DNA from: Nostoc sp. CHAB 5836
Lineage (GTDB): Bacteria; Cyanobacteriota; Cyanobacteriia; Cyanobacteriales; Nostocaceae
Assembly: GCF_020829445.1 (NCBI RefSeq)
Contig: NZ_JAIVFV010000026.1
Coordinates: 1 to 58,854 of the forward strand
DNA: 58,854 nt
Direction: 5' to 3'
Positions within the stretch are counted from its first letter, which is position 1; every line of letters starts with the position of its first letter. The translations under genes were made by a program, and so were the position numbers. Below are positions 43,729-51,820 of the stretch, piece after piece. The notes under the pieces were generated by a model that did no database searches, had not been told where the DNA came from, and saw only the letters and a list, made by a program, of their open reading frames with translations.

Positions 43729-44613
43729 CTATTTGGTTACTAGAACCTCATCAAACGCAGTATTTAGAGAAACTTCTCTCCAAGCATCTAGTTCTGTTTT
43801 GACCGCCTCCAGCTTGGCATTAATAGCATAAATTGCATCTTCTCCTAGCAGCAATCTCAGTGGCGGATTTTCGCTATCAACTACTTGAATCATCGCCAAA
43901 GCTGCTTTCTTCGGATCACCTGGTTCCAAAAATTCCAATTTCATATCCAGAATATCTCGCGCACCTTGACGCATCTCACCAATCACTGATTCATAGTCAT
44001 TGATTTCGCTATCAGTGATGACAAGAGAACGTGTAACAAAATTTGTCCGAAATGCGCCAGGTTCAACTATTGTGATTTTGATACCGAGAGGTGTAACTTC
44101 TTGAGCTAATGCTTCAGAAATTCCTTCGATCGCAAATTTTGCCCCATTATAGATTCCCGTACCAGCATAAGACACAAAGCCACCCACTGATGAAATATTA
44201 AGAATGTGTCCACTGCGTTGTTGTCGCATCTGAGGTAATACATTCCGTAGCACTTCCAAGACACCAAAAAAGTTGGTTTCAAACTGACGACGAACTTCTT
44301 CATTGCTGACTTCTTCTATTGCTCCTAAAACCCCATATCCAGCATTATTCACAAGTACATCAATGCGTCCAAACTTGGCAATTGCCTGTTTCACTGCTTC
44401 CTGAATTTCTTTGGGTTTCGTGACATCAAGTTGCACCGCTAATGTCCGATTCGGAAATTTTGTTACTAAATCTTCTATCTGCTGTAGATTCCGTGCTGTT
44501 AGCACCACAGTTTCACCCCGCTCAAGCACTGTTTCTGCTAATGCTCGACCTAAACCTTTTGAGCAACCAGTAATAAACCATATCCGTGTCTGAGAAGCTG
44601 AGGAATTGATCAT
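43729..44613 (-). CDS. Short-chain dehydrogenase/reductase
   Basis: 294 residues. Classical SDR: cofactor motif TGCSKGLG (15-22), NNAG (89-92), Ser about 142 and Y155-N-G-A-K159, all intact, so it should be catalytically active. The ending LRLLLGEDAIYAINAKLEAV is typical of cyanobacterial SDRs acting on varied substrates. ATG at 44613 with GGAG ten bases upstream. On the same strand as the NRPS/PKS cluster but separated from mbtH by 550 bp of repeats; membership uncertain. Confidence 0.88.
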   Translation of the reverse strand: MINSSASQTRIWFITGCSKGLGRALAETVLERGETVVLTARNLQQIEDLVTKFPNRTLAVQLDVTKPKEIQEAVKQAIAKFGRIDVLVNNAGYGVLGAIEEVSNEEVRRQFETNFFGVLEVLRNVLPQMRQQRSGHILNISSVGGFVSYAGTGIYNGAKFAIEGISEALAQEVTPLGIKITIVEPGAFRTNFVTRSLVITDSEINDYESVIGEMRQGARDILDMKLEFLEPGDPKKAALAMIQVVDSENPPLRLLLGEDAIYAINAKLEAVKTELDAWREVSLNTAFDEVLVTK

Positions 44614-44723
44614 ATAAACTCTCCATTTTTAACAAGCGTTACTAAGGTAAAGAAAGTTGAAATTTCAGCAGTAGAAGAATGCATATAAACCACGTCTATC
44701 TTGTTCCCTCCCCAATATATCGG

Positions 44724-44975
44724 CTACGGGGTACACACAATTTTTGCCGCAGCCAATGAATCTCGCTGTGTGTTCTATCCCGCCTCGGAATCAATTCCGA
44801 GTCTCATAGCCCAAGTCCACTGAAAGTGGACTAAATAATTAATGTCAGTCCACTTTCAGTGGACTTTCCCTATCAGCCCAGAAATTTATTTCTGGGCGGG
44901 ATGTCGGTGAGTGTAACAGTTTCACTCTCACAAAAACGTGGGTAGAGGCTTTTGGGACTTCTGTGTACACCGTAG
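44724..44975. mobile_element. 252-bp element with 17-bp inverted ends containing hairpin pair 3
   Basis: CTACGGGGTACACACAA (44724-44740) and, reversed, CTACGGTGTACACAGAA (44959-44975) match at 15 of 17 positions. The interior holds an inverted pair of two-hairpin units: CTCGGAAT-ca-ATTCCGAG (44784-44801) and AGTCCACT-gaa-AGTGGACT (44814-44832); then AGTCCACT-ttc-AGTGGACT (44847-44865) and CCCAGAAAT-tt-ATTTCTGGG (44877-44896). No coding capacity. Confidence 0.65.
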
Positions 44976-45044
44976 ACCCTTTATAAGGGGAGGGTTAGGG
45001 TGGGGTAAAACCAGAGTTCAAACCCAAATTTAAAACTATTTCAT

Positions 45045-45131
45045 ACTTGTGTATACACCGTAGCTCTCATATCTGGGAAAGGGATTTAGGGTGAGGGCGA
45101 AAACTACGGTTCTCAACTTAGATCAGGTTTA
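45045..45131. repeat. Half copy of family R2 repeat
   Basis: Reversed, it reads AACCTGATCTAAGTTGAGAA, ACCCTAAATCCCTTTCCCAG, GCTACGGTGTATACACAAGT, nearly the same as 11790-11876. The end sequence is shared with the element at 44724, so the two families are related. Confidence 0.65.
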
Positions 45132-45161
45132 TCAAGGAAGGCAATTTAAATGCCCATCTGC

Positions 45162-45386
45162 CTAAATATTGCCAAACGTTTCCTGCATCTTTTTCCGCAG
45201 ACTAAGCGGCCTCATATCAGTCCAGACTTCTTTGATGTAATCCAGACATTCTTGCTTTAAACCATTTTTTCCAGCATCCTGCCAACCAACGGGGTTTTCC
45301 CGCTCAGATGGCCAAATCGAATACTGTTCTTCGTGATTAACTACAACTTTGTAAATTGTTGTGTCTTCTTTGTCATTTTGATACAT
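45162..45386 (-). CDS. MbtH-family protein
   Basis: 74 residues. MbtH signature: [22 protein letters not shown], then G at [20 protein letters not shown]. These small proteins bind NRPS adenylation domains and are often needed for their folding or activity. Here the partner is presumably the A domain of the NRPS at 51820. ATG at 45386 preceded by GAGGT. Ninth in the right-to-left gene order of the cluster. Confidence 0.95.
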   Translation of the reverse strand: MYQNDKEDTTIYKVVVNHEEQYSIWPSERENPVGWQDAGKNGLKQECLDYIKEVWTDMRPLSLRKKMQETFGNI

Positions 45387-45485
45387 AACTTACCTCTTGA
45401 TATTTGATTAAATATGTCTCACAATTTGGTAACAATTTAGTTAATTTGTGCAGAAAAACTCCAGTATTTTAATAGTTATCTCTCC

Positions 45486-46859
45486 CTATTTACTCACTTC
45501 AGCTTTGAGTAAACTTAAATATTTAAATTCCCAAACTGTTAATAGAAATACAATTAACATAAATAAAATGTCTGCAAACAACATTCCATAATATATGCCC
45601 CTTACACCTGATATTCTTGAAAAGAAGAGGATCATTGGCACTGTTAAAATTATACTTCTTAATAAAATTACTACTAACACAGTTTTACCTTTGCCTATAG
45701 ATAGAAAAAGAGTATTGCTAAAGTATGCTAAAGGCCATACTGGTATTAATATACTGAGAATTATAAAATTAAATATATCACCTTCTGTAAAATTAGCACC
45801 TGGGAGAATTATCCCTAAAAATGACTTCGGGAATAATTGTAAAGGCAGCCAAATTAATATTGCTAAAATAGTGCCAATGATGGCAAAAGTTAAGTAGGCT
45901 TTTTTTATCCTTTCATAATTTTGTGCGCCATAATTTATGCCGATTATAGGTTGTAATGCTTGTGCGAAACCAATGATAGGGATAAATACAAATGAAGAGA
46001 CTTTGACTGTTGCTCCAAAAAAAGCAATATCGCTATCTGTGCCGTAGTAAGAAATTAAATTGAAAATCACAAAGTCTTGAATTAATATCGTAATTGGATA
46101 AAATAATTGTGATATGCCGACGGATAAGATTGTACGTAATAAATCTATTGCGATCGCTATTTTTTTAAGATTGACTAGAATAGAACTTTTGCCAGAAAGG
46201 AAATAAGTTAAGTTGATAAAAGTAGAAACAGCCATTGCAATAACTGTAGCCAGGGCAATTCCTTGAATACCCCAACGAAAGACACTTATAAATATTAAAT
46301 TTAAGACAATATTAAGGATAATAAAAATTAAGTCAAATATAGTTGATAGTCTAATTTTGCCTTCTGATTTAATGATCTGGCTAGAAGCTCCCGCTAGTAT
46401 ATAAAATACTGAACCCAGTATATAAGTCTTAAAATATGCCACACCAGCAGAGGCTACTTCGCCACTTCCTCCCATGAACACAATTAATTTTTCACTAAAG
46501 CTATAGCCAAGGGTTGTGATCACAAAAGCGATCGCTACACCCATAACCACTAAGTTACCAAATATTTTCGACTGAATTTTGATATTTCCAGAACCAATGG
46601 CTTGACTCAGAGCAGAACCAGAACCGACCCCAACTAAGGCAGAAAATCCCTCAGCTATACCAGTGAGCGGTAGTGCAAGGGTAATACCAGCCAGATCTGT
46701 TTCACCAAGAAATTGCCCTGCAAATAAAGCATCAAGAAAATTATTCAAGCTAAACATCAGTATTCCCAGAGTACTGGGAATTGATAACTTGAACATCAGC
46801 TTAACAAGATTACCTTGAAGTATTTCATGTGTAATTTGAGATTGTTTTTGTGAAATCAT
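45486..46859 (-). CDS. MATE-family efflux transporter
   Basis: 457 residues, about 12 membrane helices in two pseudo-repeats. MATE features: GNLVKLMFKLSIPSTLGILMFSLNNFLDALFAGQFLG at the N-terminus, GSGSALSQAIGSGN, and QALQPIIGINYGAQNYERIKKA in the second half. Sodium- or proton-driven export; in this setting probably export of or self-protection from the cluster product. Starts 4 bp after the stop of the iron-sulphur protein gene, so they are co-transcribed. Confidence 0.92.
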   Translation of the reverse strand: MISQKQSQITHEILQGNLVKLMFKLSIPSTLGILMFSLNNFLDALFAGQFLGETDLAGITLALPLTGIAEGFSALVGVGSGSALSQAIGSGNIKIQSKIFGNLVVMGVAIAFVITTLGYSFSEKLIVFMGGSGEVASAGVAYFKTYILGSVFYILAGASSQIIKSEGKIRLSTIFDLIFIILNIVLNLIFISVFRWGIQGIALATVIAMAVSTFINLTYFLSGKSSILVNLKKIAIAIDLLRTILSVGISQLFYPITILIQDFVIFNLISYYGTDSDIAFFGATVKVSSFVFIPIIGFAQALQPIIGINYGAQNYERIKKAYLTFAIIGTILAILIWLPLQLFPKSFLGIILPGANFTEGDIFNFIILSILIPVWPLAYFSNTLFLSIGKGKTVLVVILLRSIILTVPMILFFSRISGVRGIYYGMLFADILFMLIVFLLTVWEFKYLSLLKAEVSK

Positions 46860-46863
46860 TTTT

Positions 46864-47916
46864 TCATTTTTGGCTCATTTCTGTTGACTCAACCTTAATC
46901 AAACGGCTAACGCGATACTGCCTCACTGCTTCTAACTCCATCTCTTTTGCTGAGTTAAATGCACTCATGACCTCACCACAAACTTCTACTCTGGCTTCAT
47001 AGGCCCCTGATGTACTACCATCTGGAACTACAAAATCAATACGAACTTCTGCCCACTCAGCATCCTCTCCTTCAGCAACCTCTTCCATCGCCAGCACTTT
47101 GCCTGCTTTCAAGTAATCTAGCCAACTCCAACCACACTGCATCCAAATTTCGCGTTCAGCACTTTGCTCAAATTTGCTTAAACCAGTCCATCCTCGATAG
47201 TGTTGACGCAAACCAGAAACTGAACCATTTCGCTGCACCAATAAATCCAATACATCTGGCTCTAAATGTCCCCATAAGCAGCCTTGGGGTAAATCAACTA
47301 AGGTAGGAGCAAATTGATGACCACCAAAATGAGTTGTTTGCCAGACTCTTAATTTTCCATTAGAAGCAGGAGCATAAGCTTTACGTAATTGTCGGTAGAT
47401 GGAAGTCCCAAATCTGCCACAAGCAAGGTCAACTTGAGCATGGGTACAAACCATGAGTTCACGAATGTGACTCGTTTGTTGTAGATATTGCTGAAATTCC
47501 GATAAATCGTTGGGTTGTTGCATTAATTGCTTGAATATTGCTGTCACCAAAGCAGCAGTTTCGCTTTCTGGAACAACAAATTCTTGTTTCTCAAACTGAG
47601 AAAAAAGCCTTGCAGGACGATAGTAGTAGAACACGCGGGTAAAGCCAGGATGAGAATACTCGCCATCAGGAGCAATTAGCATCGGTTTCAACTTGACCCC
47701 ATGCTTAAAAATTAACTCTTCAAATAAACCCATCAATGATTTAATCGTTGGATTTTCTTGAAATATTTCTTGCGGCCAAGGTTGCGGAACTTCCATAATC
47801 AACCAATGTTCGCAAGTACCTGCTGTCCCAATAGGATCTTCTCCATTGGTTTTAGAAACTAAGGAACAAAAACGACAGTCACTTGTGATAACTTGGTGAG
47901 TATGTTGAGTTGGCAT
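46864..47916 (-). CDS. Apd1/sucrase-ferredoxin-like [2Fe-2S] protein
   Basis: 350 residues. Sucrase/ferredoxin-like family. The thioredoxin-like iron-sulphur domain shows C157-x8-C166 (CTHAQVDLACGRFG) and H196-x3-H200 (HFGGH). In fungal Apd1 relatives two Cys and two His bind a [2Fe-2S] cluster, so the same is likely here. An N-terminal CRFC (14-17) could be a second metal or redox site. Placed between a MATE gene and SDR/P450 genes, it may supply electrons to the two P450s; this is inference. Confidence 0.85.
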   Translation of the reverse strand: MPTQHTHQVITSDCRFCSLVSKTNGEDPIGTAGTCEHWLIMEVPQPWPQEIFQENPTIKSLMGLFEELIFKHGVKLKPMLIAPDGEYSHPGFTRVFYYYRPARLFSQFEKQEFVVPESETAALVTAIFKQLMQQPNDLSEFQQYLQQTSHIRELMVCTHAQVDLACGRFGTSIYRQLRKAYAPASNGKLRVWQTTHFGGHQFAPTLVDLPQGCLWGHLEPDVLDLLVQRNGSVSGLRQHYRGWTGLSKFEQSAEREIWMQCGWSWLDYLKAGKVLAMEEVAEGEDAEWAEVRIDFVVPDGSTSGAYEARVEVCGEVMSAFNSAKEMELEAVRQYRVSRLIKVESTEMSQK

Positions 47917-47968
47917 ATTTACTATCTCTGTAGCTGTTATTCAAAAAGAATGAAATAGTGATAAATGA

Positions 47969-48856
47969 TTAATCAAATCCCATTCCTTTTTGCATACCCT
48001 TATACAAGGTGTCATAAAAATATTGATGTGGCACCAATCTTTTATACAAGGCATATAGATTAAGTTCCCATGATGATTGTGTGACAAAATATTGTCTTTT
48101 AGGCTTTCTAGCGTGCAGAGCTTTCAAAATCGTACTTGCCACTTTTTCAGGTGGTAACCCTGTGCTGCGATTGTCTTCTACTGCTCCTTGCATATATATT
48201 TTGTAATTATTGCCATATATAGCTTTAGTTTCGGGAGACATATTAGCTAATGTTTCCTGATAACTAACTTCTACTTTGTCAGCCTGTTCTGGAGTTACTA
48301 TTCCTCCTGGCAAGATGGAAATAACCTCAATGCCACTAGAGCATAATTCCATTCTTAAACAATCTGTAATTGCCTCGATCGCAAATTTAGAAGCACACAA
48401 AAGACTTCTATAAGGTAGAGCTAATCTCCCACAAATTGCACTGATATTGATGATTCGACCTTTAGCTTTCCGAATCAATGGCAAGAATGCTTGGGTAACT
48501 GTAATTTGCCCAATAACATTTACTTCAAAATTCCATCTGATATCATCTATTTTAAGACATTCTAGTGGGCCATCTACTGCTACAACTGCATTATTAATTA
48601 ATGCGAATAATCCTTCTTCTCGAACCGCTAGTGAGACAAATTCTAAAGCAGATTTAATTTCTTCCGCTTTGGTGATGTCCATAATAATAGGTGTTAAATT
48701 ACCAGATGCCGCCTGTTTTAGCGACTGTGAATCTTTCTCAGTGCGGACTCCAGCAAAAACTCGATATCCTTCCTTGGCAAGTGAAAGCGCAGTTACTCGA
48801 CCTAAGCCGGTGGATGTTCCTGTGATGACAACTGCGCCTTTATTACTCTGATTCAT
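47969..48856 (-). CDS. SDR-family protein lacking the catalytic tyrosine
   Basis: 295 residues. Rossmann motif TGTSTGLG (12-19) is intact. Where the family has NNAG this has NNAV (88-91), and the active site YxxxK reads LCASK: K157 is present but position 153 is Leu (codon TTG) instead of Tyr. Flanking sequence RIINISAICGRLALPYRS and KFAIEAITDCLRMEL aligns well, so this is not a misread frame. It may bind cofactor without normal reductase chemistry, or use another base (Tyr149 is near). ATG at 48856 with GGAG upstream. Confidence 0.85.
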   Translation of the reverse strand: MNQSNKGAVVITGTSTGLGRVTALSLAKEGYRVFAGVRTEKDSQSLKQAASGNLTPIIMDITKAEEIKSALEFVSLAVREEGLFALINNAVVAVDGPLECLKIDDIRWNFEVNVIGQITVTQAFLPLIRKAKGRIINISAICGRLALPYRSLLCASKFAIEAITDCLRMELCSSGIEVISILPGGIVTPEQADKVEVSYQETLANMSPETKAIYGNNYKIYMQGAVEDNRSTGLPPEKVASTILKALHARKPKRQYFVTQSSWELNLYALYKRLVPHQYFYDTLYKGMQKGMGFD

Positions 48857-48941
48857 ACTTATTGTCTCCAAGATGAAATGTATTTTTATACTTGAAAAGG
48901 GTAAAACTAAAAATATGGCGTATATCAACTAAATCCAATAT

Positions 48942-50330
48942 TTAAACAAAGTCAGAAACAAGTGGTCTTGACTTTCCTTGATGCTGACGCCGACCATGCA
49001 TAACCATTTTCACGCCACTCTTGGCGTAACATTGATCATTGGAATGCTTTGCTTGTTCTGGTCGCTTATTAACCAGCGTTAATTTATAGTTTGAAAGAAT
49101 TGTTGCTAACACAAGCTTCATTTGAAAGCTCGAAAAAGCTCCTGCAATACAACTACGAGCGCCGCCACCGAAGGGAATAAATTCATAGGGAGAGAATTTG
49201 TTTTCTAGAAAGCGCTCTGGTTTAAATTGTTTCGGTTCTGGATACACATCTTCACGTTGATGTGTTGAATAAATATTAGTAAAGAGGATCGTACCTGGAA
49301 TTAATTCATACCCCATGATTTCCACTGGAGAAACTACCACCCTTGCCAGCGAGAACATCGAACTTGGGTAAATTCGTAAAGCCTCGTTGCAAACAGCATT
49401 AAGGTAAGGCAATGCTACAATCTTCATCGGATCTGGGTTTTCACCAAGGCTATCGAGTTCATCAAGTAGTTGCTCACGCACATCTGTTAAACTGTGAACC
49501 CAGTATAATAGCCAGGTAAGAGAATCTGTTGCACCATTATTACTTGCTGATATAGGCAAAAACAAAAGATCGCGCACCTCTTCATCACTTAGCGGTTTAC
49601 CTGTTTCATCACAAGCAAATATCAGATCGTTGAGCATATCAGTGCGTGAAGAATCTGCTTGTTTACGGCGTTCTTTGACTTCATCATATAAAAATTGGAA
49701 AATTTCTTTCAGCAGATATTTATGGTATCCCCACGGACTTAGCCGACCTAAATCCAATTGTGCAAAAGGCAATTTCTTTATGATCTCAAACAGGGGAGAT
49801 TTTTCATATTTCATGCAAGAGGTATATAGATGTTTGATTTTTTCATAGCGCTCTCCTTCTCGTAATCCAATCACAACTTCTATAGCTACTTGTAAGGTGA
49901 TTTTTGATAACATTTCATTGGCAATGAAAGTTTTTGCGATCGTCTGTTGACTAATAATTTTTTCTGTGAGTTCACAAATACTTTTTCCAGTAGCGTTCAT
50001 CCGCTCCCCGTGGTAAGCCTTCATTAACAGAGGACGACGATGTTTGTGAACTAAGCCATCAATATGAAGGATTCCTTGCTGTCCCATCTGTCCGACTGTA
50101 ATCGGGGAATCTCCTGGGGGAATAGTAGAGATTGTAATTTCTTTAGTATTAGTTAAATACTGCTTTATTCCTGATGGATTGCTGACGTAAACTATTGGTG
50201 TAGAACCAGCCATTATGGTGATAATATCGCCATAGCGTTGGTAAATAGCATCCAAGCAGCCAAGGGGATTAGTGTCTAGTTGCTGACTTAGTAGCCATAA
50301 TGGGATTTTCGGCCCTGGTGGTAGTGTCAT
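48942..50330 (-). CDS. Cytochrome P450 (CYP110-like), first of tandem pair
   Basis: 462 residues. Soluble P450 with ExxR EALR (316-319), PERF (371-374) and heme loop FGGGARSCIAG with Cys394. N-terminus LPPGPKIPLWLL is CYP110-like. The I-helix, usually AGxE/DT, reads A262-S-N-N-G-A267: both the acid and the Thr of the proton-relay pair are missing. About half identical to the neighbour at 50441, so a tandem duplicate. ATG at 50330 preceded by GGAG. Confidence 0.92.
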   Translation of the reverse strand: MTLPPGPKIPLWLLSQQLDTNPLGCLDAIYQRYGDIITIMAGSTPIVYVSNPSGIKQYLTNTKEITISTIPPGDSPITVGQMGQQGILHIDGLVHKHRRPLLMKAYHGERMNATGKSICELTEKIISQQTIAKTFIANEMLSKITLQVAIEVVIGLREGERYEKIKHLYTSCMKYEKSPLFEIIKKLPFAQLDLGRLSPWGYHKYLLKEIFQFLYDEVKERRKQADSSRTDMLNDLIFACDETGKPLSDEEVRDLLFLPISASNNGATDSLTWLLYWVHSLTDVREQLLDELDSLGENPDPMKIVALPYLNAVCNEALRIYPSSMFSLARVVVSPVEIMGYELIPGTILFTNIYSTHQREDVYPEPKQFKPERFLENKFSPYEFIPFGGGARSCIAGAFSSFQMKLVLATILSNYKLTLVNKRPEQAKHSNDQCYAKSGVKMVMHGRRQHQGKSRPLVSDFV

Positions 50331-50440
50331 AAATCTGATTCACTCCGATGATTTATAGATATTTAGCTAGAAAAAAACAAACTCATCAATCAAATTTTTC
50401 AGAAAAATATATCAACAGAATCAAACATCAAATTCACTGG

Positions 50441-51820
50441 CTAAACTAGACCAACAGCTAATGGCTGCGACTTTCCTTGATCTTGACGCTGACCACGCAT
50501 AACCATTTTCACGCCACTTGCAGGAGAAGAAATTAAACCTGCAAATTTGGGACGTTCTGGGCGCTGACTGACCAACTCTAATTGATAGTGTGAAAGAATG
50601 GTTGCTAATATAAGTTTCATTTCAAAGAGGGCAAAAGTCGCACCAATGCATACACGAGAACCGCCACCAAATGGCAGAAATTCGTAGGGAGAAAATTGTT
50701 TTTCTAAAAAGCGTTCTGGCTGAAATTCTTTTGGATTTGGATATAAATCATCACGTTGATGGGTCGAATAAATATTACCAATAAGTATCGTACCGGGATT
50801 TAGTTTATAGCCCATTAATTCAATTGGCGATTCTACCAACCTGGGAAATGTAAACAACTGAGTTGGGTAAATTCGCAAAACTTCGTTACAAACAGCACTT
50901 AGATAAGGGAGTGCAACAATGCTAATTGGGTCTGGATTTTGACCAAGACTATCAAGTTCTTCCAGTAGTTTCTCTCGAACATTTTTTAACCGATGAATCC
51001 AATATAAAGACCAACTAATCGCAGTTCCGGAAGCATCACCAGCTGCAAATATAGGTGATAGTAGCAGGTCACGCACCTCTTCATTGCTTAATGTTTCACC
51101 TGTTTCATCACAAGCAAATATCAAATCGCTAAGTATATCAGTGTGTGATAAATCTGTTTGCTGGCGACGTTCTTTAACCTCGGTAGATAGCAATTGAAAA
51201 AGTTCTCGCCGGAGGTGAAGGAGATATCCCTGTGGACTCCATCGGCCTAAATCTTTTTCTAGGAAAATCTTGCTAAAAATCTTAACTATAAGAGATTGTC
51301 TATCGAGTTTAAGCAAAGATGCAAATAAATGCTTAATTTTTTCATGGCGTTCTCCTCCATCCAAACCAATTACCCTTTCTATACCCACTTGAAAGGTAAT
51401 CTCTTCAATCACCGGGTATGCAAGAAAAGGTTTTCCAATCACCTGTTTATTCATCATCTTTTCTGTGAGTTCACAGATACCTCGACCACAGGCTTGCATC
51501 CGCGCTCCATGAAAAGCCTGCATTAGGAGCTTACGGCGATTTTTATGAATTAAACCATCAAGTTGCAAGACTCCTTTATCTCCGGTTATGAAGGCGAAAT
51601 CTTGGTTTAATGCACCGCTAGCTGTAATTTCTTTGGTATTTGTAAAAACTTCTTTTATCCCTGAAGGATTGCTGATATAAACAATTGGTGTAGAACCAGA
51701 CATTACAGTAACTATGTCACCATAACGTTTGGAAATAGTATCTAAATAACTAAAGGGATTAAGCTCGAATTGTAGACCTAGGAACCACAAGGGTGTTTTC
51801 AGTTCTGGGGGAAGTTTCAT
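50441..51820 (-). CDS. Cytochrome P450 (CYP110-like), second of tandem pair
   Basis: 459 residues. ExxR EVLR (313-316), PERF, and heme loop FGGGSRVCIGATF with Cys391. The I-helix reads A259-A-G-D-A-S264: the acid (Asp262) is kept, but Ala replaces the Thr. Its ATG overlaps the NRPS stop by one base (TAATG), so it is translationally coupled to the NRPS and very likely oxidises the peptide, a bound intermediate or the released product. The C-terminus (GQRQDQGKSQPLAV) parallels the other P450. Confidence 0.93.
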   Translation of the reverse strand: MKLPPELKTPLWFLGLQFELNPFSYLDTISKRYGDIVTVMSGSTPIVYISNPSGIKEVFTNTKEITASGALNQDFAFITGDKGVLQLDGLIHKNRRKLLMQAFHGARMQACGRGICELTEKMMNKQVIGKPFLAYPVIEEITFQVGIERVIGLDGGERHEKIKHLFASLLKLDRQSLIVKIFSKIFLEKDLGRWSPQGYLLHLRRELFQLLSTEVKERRQQTDLSHTDILSDLIFACDETGETLSNEEVRDLLLSPIFAAGDASGTAISWSLYWIHRLKNVREKLLEELDSLGQNPDPISIVALPYLSAVCNEVLRIYPTQLFTFPRLVESPIELMGYKLNPGTILIGNIYSTHQRDDLYPNPKEFQPERFLEKQFSPYEFLPFGGGSRVCIGATFALFEMKLILATILSHYQLELVSQRPERPKFAGLISSPASGVKMVMRGQRQDQGKSQPLAVGLV

